Source: Tannerella sp.
GTDB taxonomy: Bacteria; Bacteroidota; Bacteroidia; Bacteroidales; Tannerellaceae
NCBI GenBank assembly: GCA_031259505.1
Contig: JAIRLL010000157.1
Location: forward strand, 1-8,472
DNA length: 8,472 nucleotides
Direction: 5' to 3'
Shown: one piece after another, positions 1 to 6,183 of the stretch
Layout of the letters: each line of letters begins with the position of its first letter
Numbering within the stretch: position 1 is the first letter of the stretch
Translations under genes and position numbers: made by a program
The notes under the pieces: generated by a model
What the model saw: only the letters and a program-made list of their open reading frames with translations
What the model was told of the DNA's origin: nothing
Databases searched by the model: none

Positions 1-323
1 ATAATTATGCTTTTCCGGACAGAACTTCCGATTATGATTTTCCCAGATGGACGTCTACGAATCCGATCAATGACTACGCTCGCATTGGGTCGAAGAACAT
101 TGGAACTAACTGGGTAAATAACTCGTTCGTCCGTTTGGAAAACATATCTTTGTCATATTATTTGCCAAAGCAACTGTTATCACAGTTTCAGATACAGGTT
201 TTCCGTTTGACACTAAATGCACAAAATCCCTGTGTATATGCTCCTGACTGGCATTTTTGGGATCCGGAAAACGGTTCGGTTGCACCCCGCACCTATAATC
301 TAACAGTTAATATTACCTTATGA
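1..323 (+). CDS. SusC/RagA-family TonB-dependent outer-membrane transporter, C-terminal fragment
   Basis: This is the last 106 residues of a SusC-like protein, the outer-membrane barrel that imports glycan fragments using TonB energy, with a SusD lipoprotein as its lid. The frame is open from the window edge (first full codon at 3) to a TGA at 321-323. The fragment has the usual SusC ending: a segment reading NSFVRLENISLSYYLPK (the conserved 'F-x-R-L-x-N-I-S-L-x-Y-x-L-P' strand), then a strand with LTLNAQNPCVYAP (matching the family 'V-x-x-x-G-Q-N-L' strand), a DPE motif, and a final APRTYNLTVNITL strand that would close the barrel. The plug domain, TonB box and signal peptide lie outside the window. 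A susD-like gene starts 23 bp downstream, the normal operon order. The family call is secure; the substrate cannot be read from this piece. Confidence 0.93.
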   Translation, partial: NYAFPDRTSDYDFPRWTSTNPINDYARIGSKNIGTNWVNNSFVRLENISLSYYLPKQLLSQFQIQVFRLTLNAQNPCVYAPDWHFWDPENGSVAPRTYNLTVNITL

Positions 324-346
324 ATTATTTATTAAATAGTAAAGAC

Positions 347-2227
347 ATGAAATACGATAAAACAAAAATGTTATTGTCAGCTGGATTTGTTGCTTAGCTG
401 ACTGTATTGAGCAGTTGTAGTGAGAGTTGGCTGGAACCTGAACCTCTTTCATTTTACACTCCGGAAAATACGTATGTGGATGCCGAAGGATTTGAAGCGG
501 CATTGGTTGCCTGTGAGGCCGTCATGTTCAACGAATACAATGGGGACGGATGTGCTATTCTTACAGAGATGATTCAAGCGGATATTTGTGTGGAAGGAAC
601 AACTGACAAGGCCGGTCCGCAAATGGATATGGACAAGTCATTGTTGCCAGACGCTAATTTGAACAGTACGGATTATACGAGAGTAGGATGGTATTGGTCA
701 CAGGGTTATGCCGCCATCAAGTATGCGAATATTATCATTGCGCGTATTGGTAATGTATCGTTTACTGACGAAGCACAGAAAAATGCGATTTTAGGACAAG
801 CCTATTTTCATCGTGCTTACTGGTATTACAAATTAGTACATCAATTCGGAGATGTCCCATTTCTGGACTGGGAACTGACAGCACCGAAGACGGATTTTTA
901 TACGTATGACCGCTGGAGTATTATGGAACGTATAAAAAAGGATTTGGAGTATGCCTGGCAATGGGTTCCAGATGCCGTAGACCGGGGGCGGGTCAGCAAA
1001 AGTGCCTGTGGCACGCTCTTGATGAAGGTTAATATTTGCCTTGGTTATTTTGATGAAGCGATTGAAATCGGGAACGCTATTGTTGTCCAACATCCGCTCA
1101 TGACATCCCGTTTTACTCCGAGCAGTTCGAAACCAAACACCAATCTGATGCATGATTTGCATAGTGTAGAGGCCAAACTGGATGGGAGCAACACGGAAGG
1201 CTTGATGTATATCGTATCCTATCCCAACGCACTTGGTTCAGCCCGATCGCAACTTGCACGTAATACTGTCCCGCGTATTGTGGGCATCACTACTCCTGAC
1301 GGATTAGCCGGAGTTATATATACTAAAGATGTAGAACCTCAATACGAGATTAATACTATATATGGACGTGGTATCGGGCGCGCTCGCTGTACAAATTATT
1401 ACCAATATACCCTGTGGACTGAAAAAGAAACAGGCGATATGCGCGGTGTATATAACCGGGACAGTTGGAAAAGCCCTGCCGACATGTGGTATAATGATCC
1501 TCAATTGAAAGCAAAAGGAAATCCGTACTACGGACAACATCTCGTGAAAAATCCAGCCATGTCTGTAGAAGACTCCATACGTGCATGGTATCAATGGCCC
1601 CATTATAAGTTATTTGTCTCGGATCCACTTTCTGCCGATTGGTGGTGGGGGGGTGAAACTCCCATGTACATTTATCGTTCGGCAGAAGTATATTTGTTGA
1701 TGGCAGAAGCATATTACTGGAAAAATATGCCGGAAAAAGTAGCCGAAAATCTTAATGTGGTAAGGGTTCGTGCCGGAGCTGATCCGCTAACTGCCGCAGA
1801 TATCAATATTGGTTCCATCGTCGACGAAAGAGCGCGTGAGTTGTATTATGAAGAAAACAGGCATGTCGAATTGACACGGATTTCCTATACGTTTGCCAAA
1901 ACAGGTAAGCAATGCGAATATTTCGGACGAACCTACAGTTTAAGTAATCTTTCCGGACCCGGAGGCGCAGGCTCCAATATCAAACAGGAAGGCTTTAATT
2001 TTTGGTATGACTGGGTAAATGCTAAGAATAATTTCTATAATAAAGGTGTTAAACATCGTTGGGCAGAATATAGAATTAGCGTACATCATATTTTATGGCC
2101 TGTCCCTGCTTCGGCGATCAATGCCAATACAACCGGAAGGATCAATCAGAACATCGGCTATCCGGGAGCGGAAAAAAATGTGCCACTCTTACAAGTTCCT
2201 GCAGAGGGAACAGTGATTGAAAAATAG
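347..2227 (+). CDS. SusD/RagB-family outer-membrane glycan-binding lipoprotein, interrupted by an in-frame TAG in the signal peptide
   Basis: SusD proteins are surface lipoproteins that capture glycans and cap the SusC barrel. I place the start at the ATG at 347 because it opens a lipoprotein signal: a Lys-rich start, a hydrophobic stretch (MLLSAGFVA, then LTVLSSC) and a lipobox ending at Cys24, followed by acidic SESWLEPEP, as expected for surface export. Codon 17 (395-397) is TAG, between the start and the lipobox. The rest is intact to the TAG at 2225-2227. It has the N-terminal TPR-like region (about 143-175, AYFHRAYWYYKLVHQFGDVPF), the YRSAEVYLLMAEAYY helix near 443-457 with the ERARELYYEENRHVELTR segment behind it, and the C-terminal INQNIGYPGAE motif. 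A TTG at 407 could open the remaining frame but lies inside the lipobox and would give an unexported protein. It is either a recent nonsense mutation, a sequencing error, or a gene that needs TAG read-through. The family is certain; whether it works is not. Confidence 0.9.
395..397 (+). other. In-frame TAG codon within the susD-like signal peptide
   Basis: Read from the ATG at 347, codon 17 is TAG, flanked by GCT (Ala16) and CTG (Leu18). It falls in the middle of the hydrophobic core, where a Leu (TTG, one base away) would fit best; Gln (CAG) or Trp (TGG) are also one base away. No frame change is needed on either side: the lipobox Cys24 and the whole mature protein continue in the same frame. 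Confidence 0.9.
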
Positions 2228-2260
2228 TCAGTTATTATTTAAATATAAAAATATTATCCT

Positions 2261-3517
2261 ATGAGACTTTATGTTTTTATTTTTGCATGTGTGTTATTTT
2301 CGGCATTCTCCTATGCACAGGAAGTCAATTTTGACGAGTTAAAAATACCTTCTTACGTTCTGCCGGATGTCTTGCAATGCAGCGATGGAAAGAAGGTTAC
2401 TACTGTTCAACAGTGGGAACAGGTACGCCGTCCGGAACTGCTGGAAATGTTTGCTTCACAAATGTATGGTCGTACACCGGAAGATCGGATTGCCGTCACT
2501 TATGAAACACTGACCGAAAACCCGAACGCTATGGGCGGAAAAGCTACTACCAGACAAGTAAAGTTCAGGTTTGGCAACGAACAAAAAACGGTTGAGGCAA
2601 TCCTGCTGCTGGTTATCCCAAATCATGTAGAAGGCAAAGTTCCCGTATTTGTGGGATACAATTTTAAAGGGAATCACAGTACGATGATGGAACCGGAAAT
2701 CTTTTTCCCTCCGTCTTTTCATCTGGTAAAAAAAGCCGGCGATCCAGACTGGATAAGAGGCTGTCAATTAAACCGTTGGTGCTATGACAAGATCATCGGC
2801 AGAGGATATGCAGTTGCTACGATGTGTTATCATGATATCTTTCCCGATAAAAGTGGACTGAGAGATCATAGTATTGCCTCTCTTTTCCCTGATTATCACC
2901 CGAACTCCAATGCTTCCGACGAATGGCAGGCTATTGGCGCATGGGCATGGGGGTCAAGTCGTATTGTGGATTATCTGGAAACACAGGACAAATTTGACTT
3001 AGACAAGATAGTGATTATGGGGCATTCCCGGCAGGGAAAAGCTGCCCTGTGGGCAGGAGCACAGGATAAACGTTTTCGGATTGTCATATCCAATAATTCC
3101 GGGTGTGGCGGCGCTGCGCTCTCGAAACGCAAATATGGAGAAACCGTAGCCCAGGTATCGTCTATCCAGCCTCCATGGTTCTGTCCGGCCTTCAAGAAAC
3201 TGTATGCCGACAATGAATCAGACTTGCCGTTCGATCAGCACGAACTCATCGCATTAATGGCTCCTCGTCCGGTTTATGTTGCAAGTGCAGTAGAAGATCG
3301 TTGGGCAGATCCCAAAGGAGAGTTTTTGTCAGCTTGTCATGCCAGCTCCGTTTATAAATTATACGGACTTTCCGGATTAGAAACAGATATACAACCCGGT
3401 CTGAATCAGCCGATAATGAATGACATCGGTTATCATATCCGTACGGGAGGACACGATGTAACTGATTATGATTGGGAGCGGTTTATGGATTTTGCCGATA
3501 AATATTTTGGACGATAA
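2261..3517 (+). CDS. Secreted CE15-family (glucuronoyl esterase-like) alpha/beta hydrolase
   Basis: A 418-residue protein resembling carbohydrate esterase family 15, whose members cleave esters of glucuronic acid in plant cell-wall polysaccharide. Residues 1-19 are a type I signal peptide (basic Arg2, hydrophobic core, cleavage expected after SYA before Gln20), so it should act in the periplasm. The nucleophile motif GHSRQGKAALW gives Ser256, and RTGGHDVTDYDW gives the catalytic His398; their 142-residue spacing suits the family. The segment after the nucleophile reads SNNSGCGGAALSKRKYGET, so Asn279 sits where canonical members carry the acid. The likely acid is instead Glu345 or Asp346 in VEDRWADPKGEF. 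The gene starts 33 bp after the susD-like stop in an AT-rich gap and ends with tandem TAA codons, so it is probably cotranscribed with susCD. The family is well supported; the exact ester substrate is not, and databases may call relatives 'acetylxylan esterase'. Confidence 0.87.
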   Translation: MRLYVFIFACVLFSAFSYAQEVNFDELKIPSYVLPDVLQCSDGKKVTTVQQWEQVRRPELLEMFASQMYGRTPEDRIAVTYETLTENPNAMGGKATTRQVKFRFGNEQKTVEAILLLVIPNHVEGKVPVFVGYNFKGNHSTMMEPEIFFPPSFHLVKKAGDPDWIRGCQLNRWCYDKIIGRGYAVATMCYHDIFPDKSGLRDHSIASLFPDYHPNSNASDEWQAIGAWAWGSSRIVDYLETQDKFDLDKIVIMGHSRQGKAALWAGAQDKRFRIVISNNSGCGGAALSKRKYGETVAQVSSIQPPWFCPAFKKLYADNESDLPFDQHELIALMAPRPVYVASAVEDRWADPKGEFLSACHASSVYKLYGLSGLETDIQPGLNQPIMNDIGYHIRTGGHDVTDYDWERFMDFADKYFGR

Positions 3518-3588
3518 TAAACCGTTAATGCCTTGCCCGGCGAAAGGAAGTAAAAACAGAGACAGGGAAGTGAGAATCAAGGTGAATC

Positions 3589-3738
3589 ATGAACAGTAAA
3601 AAGAGTATTGTAATGGCTACTAAACTTGAAGCAGTTCAAAGAGGACAGCCCGACGTAGTAGGAGAAGGCGAGAAGAAATATTATGCCTCCCCGTGAAACG
3701 GCGAGCAGGATATTGACCGCCTGACCAGAGCCATCTGA
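3589..3738 (+). pseudogene. Remnant of an HU-like (HU-HIG type) DNA-binding protein gene
   Basis: The frame from the ATG at 3589 (or, more likely, the ATG at 3613) reads MATKLEAVQRGQPDVVGEGE followed by KKYYASP. This is the start typical of the small HU-like DNA-binding proteins of Bacteroidales, which begin with a short basic segment, a 'V-x-R-G-x-P' turn and a 'K-K-Y/W-Y-A' strand. A TGA follows at 3694-3696. The same frame then continues NGEQDIDRLTRAI, which fits the next helix (family pattern 'L-T-K-x-I-E-K'), before a second TGA at 3736-3738 and a third at 3745-3747. The remaining ~80-100 residues of such a protein are absent. I therefore read it as a decayed N-terminal fragment. The match is from memory of the family's start pattern and covers only about 45 residues, so it is a moderate call. 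Confidence 0.55.
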
Positions 3739-3753
3739 GGGACGTGAAAACCC

Positions 3754-3817
3754 CTGCGCAGGAAATTCATTTTTCCGCGCAGGGCTTTCCGATTTTCTGC
3801 GCAGGAAATTCAACTCT
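3754..3817 (+). repeat. Three-unit imperfect repeat, period ~21-22 bp, core CTGCGCAG
   Basis: Units begin at 3754, 3776 and 3797. The first and third share 16 identical bases (CTGCGCAGGAAATTCA at 3754-3769 and 3797-3812). The middle unit (CGCGCAGGGCTTTCCGATTTT) is a diverged copy. CTGCGCAG is its own reverse complement, and the first unit extends it to a 10-bp palindrome (3753-3762). The array lies between the HU-like remnant and the IS1-type remnant, and the transposase frame's last stop codon (3810-3812) sits inside unit three. No coding role is visible. It could be an intergenic repeat family or a fold in the transcript. Confidence 0.75.
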
Positions 3818-4269
3818 GTGGATGAACAGTCCGTACATCTCCAAAATTAATATAAAAGAAAGCCAAATTAAAAGCTTTCAAGTGATTGAGTATAATTTTA
3901 GAGAAACAGCAGGTTTTTCTAAAAGCACGTCTGATACGGTGTCTTAACCGGCAAATTATTCCCCTCAATTCCTGCCGTGTGTTTCTTGCCAATTATATGA
4001 TTATCTGCTTGAAAGACAATAATAAAACTTTCCCGGTTATCTGTACGGATACGATCATAACTAACCCCGGAGGCCTGGAGTTTTTTTCTCAATTTTCTGG
4101 CTGTCTTTAAATCTCTCCTGCCCCAAACAAAAGATACAATTTCACCGCTCTCCCTGTCATATGCACAGATCAACCATACTTTGTTTTTCTTTTCTCCAGC
4201 ATAAGTCCAAAACTCATCCACTTCCAGCGAGGGGTAATGATGCTGTTTCGGCTTGATTACATAATGGGA
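3810..4269 (-). pseudogene. IS1-family transposase, N-terminally truncated and frameshifted
   Basis: Read leftwards from 4269, the first frame gives HHYPSLEVDEFWTYAGEKKN and then KVWLICAYDRESGEIVSFVW, the classic IS1 InsB core. The DDE-type residues can be seen: Asp in VDEFW (4218-4216), Asp in RTDNRES, Glu in GIEGNN. Just after GIEGNN (about 3950-3958) the frame breaks. Removing one T from the TTT run restores the family ending CRLRHRIRRAFRKTCCFSK and AFNLAFFYINFGDV, which is found in the neighbouring frame down to the TGA at 3810-3812. The break is near the C-terminus, far from the InsA/InsB junction where IS1 elements use programmed frameshifting, so it is a disabling mutation. The InsA part and a start codon are missing: a TGA (4270-4272) precedes the similarity. 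The gene is not functional. Confidence 0.8.
3813..4269 (-). mobile_element. Truncated IS1-family insertion sequence remnant
   Basis: The stretch carries the catalytic (InsB-like) half of an IS1-family transposase on the minus strand and nothing recognisable of the zinc-finger InsA half. The upstream edge runs almost directly into the lepA 3' end. I could not identify terminal inverted repeats or a target-site duplication, so the limits given are those of the recognisable coding similarity, not of a mapped element. Confidence 0.7.
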
Positions 4270-4295
4270 TCACCCTCCACTTGCCTGCGGTTATC

Positions 4296-6083
4296 TCAGT
4301 CGAGCTTCAGCACGGCAAGGAATGCCTTCTGTGGCACTTCGACCGTCCCGATCTGTTTCATTCGCTTCTTGCCTTCCTTCTGTTTCTCGAGAAGTTTGCG
4401 TTTGCGCGAGACGTCGCCGCCGTAGCATTTCGCCGTCACGTCCTTGCGCACCGCCTTCACCGTCTCGCGGGCAATGATTTTCGAACCGATTGCCGCCTGA
4501 ATGGCGATGTCGAACTGCTGGCGCGGAATCAGTTCTTTCAGTTTCTCGCACATTCGCCGGCCGAACGACACGCTGTTGTCCACATGCGTCAGCGTCGAAA
4601 GCGCGTCCACCGGCTCGCCGTTGAGCAGAATGTCGAGCTTGACGAGGCGCGACTCGCGGAAATCGTGCAGATGATAGTCGAACGAAGCATATCCCTTCGA
4701 GATGCTCTTCAACTTGTCGTAGAAATCAATCACAATCTCGCCCAGAGGCAAGTCATAAAACACCTCTATCCTGTCTCCCGAAATATATTCCTGCCTCACC
4801 AGCACGCCCCGCTTGCCCAGACACAGCGTCATGACAGGCCCGATAAAAGCCGTTCGCGTAATCACCGACGCACGGATAAACGGTTCCTCGATACGGTCAA
4901 TCATCGTCGGGTCAGGCAGTCCGCCCGGATTGTGCACTTCGGTACACTTCCCTTTTTTATCATATACGCGATACGACACGTTCGGCACCGTCGTGATCAC
5001 ATCCATATTAAATTCGCGGTCAAGGCGCTCCTGCACAATCTCCATGTGCAGCAGTCCCAGAAAGCCGCACCTGAAACCGAACCCGAGCGCCACCGAGCTT
5101 TCGGGCTGAAACGACAGCGAGGCATCGTTCAACTGCAGTTTCTCGAGCGAGGCGCGAAGATTCTCAAAATCCTCCGGATCGATCGGATAAACGCCTGCAA
5201 ACACCATCGGTTTCACTTCCTCGAAGCCCTCGATTGCCTGTTCGGCCGGACGGCCTACATGCGTGATCGTATCGCCGACCCGTACTTCCTTCGACGTCTT
5301 GATGCCGGAGATGATATAACCCACATCGCCCGTACGCACCTCGTCGCGCGGACTCATGGCAAGTTTCAGCACACCCACCTCGTCGGCATCGTATTCCCTG
5401 CCGGAAGAGATAAACTTGACGTGGTCGCCCTTGCGAATCACGCCGTTCACCACCTTGAAATAGGCAATAATACCCCGATACGAATTGAACACCGAGTCGA
5501 ATATCAGGCATTGCAGCGGAGCATCGGGATCGCCCTTCGGGGGAGGCACCTTTTCGACGATCGCGTCGAGAATCCCGTAGACGCCTTCGCCTGTCTTCCC
5601 GCTTGCGCGGAGGATATCTTCGCGCCGGCAGCCCAGCAGTTCCACTATCTGGTCTTCGACCTCGTCGGGCATTGCGCCGGGAAGGTCTATTTTGTTAATC
5701 ACCGGGATTATTTCGAGATCATGCTCGACTGCCATGTAGAGGTTGGATATGGTCTGCGCCTGAATGCCCTGCGCCGCGTCGACCACCAGCAGAGCGCCCT
5801 CGCAGGCAGCAATCGAACGCGACACTTCGTACGAAAAATCGACATGTCCGGGCGTATCTATCAGGTTCAGCACATAATCCCTGCCCTTGCAGTTGCAGTT
5901 CATCTGACTGGCGTGGCTCTTGATCGTAATGCCCCGCTCGCGTTCCAGGTCCATGTCGTCCAGCACCTGCGCCTGCAGATCCTTCCCTTCAACCGTCCCG
6001 GTATATTCCAGCAGACGGTCTGCCAGCGTACTTTTACCGTGATCAATATGAGCTATAATACAGAAATTGCGAATATGATTCAT
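4296..6083 (-). CDS. lepA: Elongation factor 4 (LepA), ribosomal back-translocase GTPase
   Basis: This 595-residue translational GTPase binds the ribosome and affects stalled or mis-translocated complexes and initiation. All GTPase motifs are present: G1 AHIDHGKST (11-19), G2 RGITI (50-54), G3 DTPGHVD (76-82), G4 NKID (130-133) and G5 SGKTGEG. The family's own C-terminal domain follows from about residue 487, with the [18 protein letters not shown] signature near 552-569, and domain G' of EF-G is absent, as expected. I chose the ATG at 6083 because [19 protein letters not shown] matches the usual LepA start and gives the usual length. The frame stays open to a TTG at 6119, but that extension overlaps the promoter box. 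Ten A residues directly precede the ATG, an AT-rich leader typical of the phylum. It ends with TGA (4298-4296), and the IS1-type remnant lies directly downstream on the same strand. Confidence 0.98.
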   Translation of the reverse strand: MNHIRNFCIIAHIDHGKSTLADRLLEYTGTVEGKDLQAQVLDDMDLERERGITIKSHASQMNCNCKGRDYVLNLIDTPGHVDFSYEVSRSIAACEGALLVVDAAQGIQAQTISNLYMAVEHDLEIIPVINKIDLPGAMPDEVEDQIVELLGCRREDILRASGKTGEGVYGILDAIVEKVPPPKGDPDAPLQCLIFDSVFNSYRGIIAYFKVVNGVIRKGDHVKFISSGREYDADEVGVLKLAMSPRDEVRTGDVGYIISGIKTSKEVRVGDTITHVGRPAEQAIEGFEEVKPMVFAGVYPIDPEDFENLRASLEKLQLNDASLSFQPESSVALGFGFRCGFLGLLHMEIVQERLDREFNMDVITTVPNVSYRVYDKKGKCTEVHNPGGLPDPTMIDRIEEPFIRASVITRTAFIGPVMTLCLGKRGVLVRQEYISGDRIEVFYDLPLGEIVIDFYDKLKSISKGYASFDYHLHDFRESRLVKLDILLNGEPVDALSTLTHVDNSVSFGRRMCEKLKELIPRQQFDIAIQAAIGSKIIARETVKAVRKDVTAKCYGGDVSRKRKLLEKQKEGKKRMKQIGTVEVPQKAFLAVLKLD

Positions 6084-6116
6084 TTTTTTTTTTGCGAATA
6101 TGGTTATTTTGGTGTG

Positions 6117-6124
6117 CAAAGATA
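6117..6124 (-). promoter_or_regulatory. Bacteroidota-type -7 promoter box for lepA
   Basis: The minus strand reads TATCTTTG here, an exact match to the TAnnTTTG -7 consensus of the primary sigma factor in Bacteroides and relatives. It lies 33 bp upstream of the lepA ATG, which leaves a short A-rich leader of roughly 25-30 nt. No clear TTTG -33 box is visible at the usual distance, so the call rests on one box and its position. Confidence 0.6.
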
Positions 6125-6147
6125 GGGAAATATTGGAGAATTAGTTA

Positions 6148-6155
6148 TAATTTTG
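6148..6155 (+). promoter_or_regulatory. Candidate -7 promoter box for the TPR gene
   Basis: The plus strand reads TAATTTTG, fitting TAnnTTTG, 28 bp before the ATG at 6184. No TTTG is found at the normal -33 distance. Such an AT-rich octamer can occur by chance, but a divergent promoter is needed somewhere in this 100-bp gap. A purine-rich ACGAAGAG directly precedes the ATG. Confidence 0.35.
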
Positions 6156-6183
6156 GCGTTGCATTTGCTTATACAACGAAGAG

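Noticed and set aside
407..409. TTG as the true start of the susD-like gene
   Set aside because: It falls inside the lipobox and would remove the export signal. The ATG at 347 gives a complete lipoprotein signal apart from the TAG.
3577..3947. Small open frames on both strands between the esterase and the IS1-type remnant
   Set aside because: Their translations run across the HU-like remnant, the repeat array and the transposase tail in wrong frames and show no family features.
3945..3960. Programmed frameshift in the transposase
   Set aside because: In IS1 elements the recoding site lies between InsA and InsB. This break is after the catalytic Glu near the C-terminus, so it is a mutation.
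6084..6119. 12-residue N-terminal extension of LepA from a TTG
   Set aside because: LepA proteins start at the MxxIRNF-type sequence, and the extension overlaps the probable -7 promoter box.
4281..6125. 614-codon open frame on the + strand opposite lepA
   Set aside because: It is the antisense shadow of lepA. The translation is His/Arg-rich with no family pattern, while the opposite strand encodes every LepA motif.
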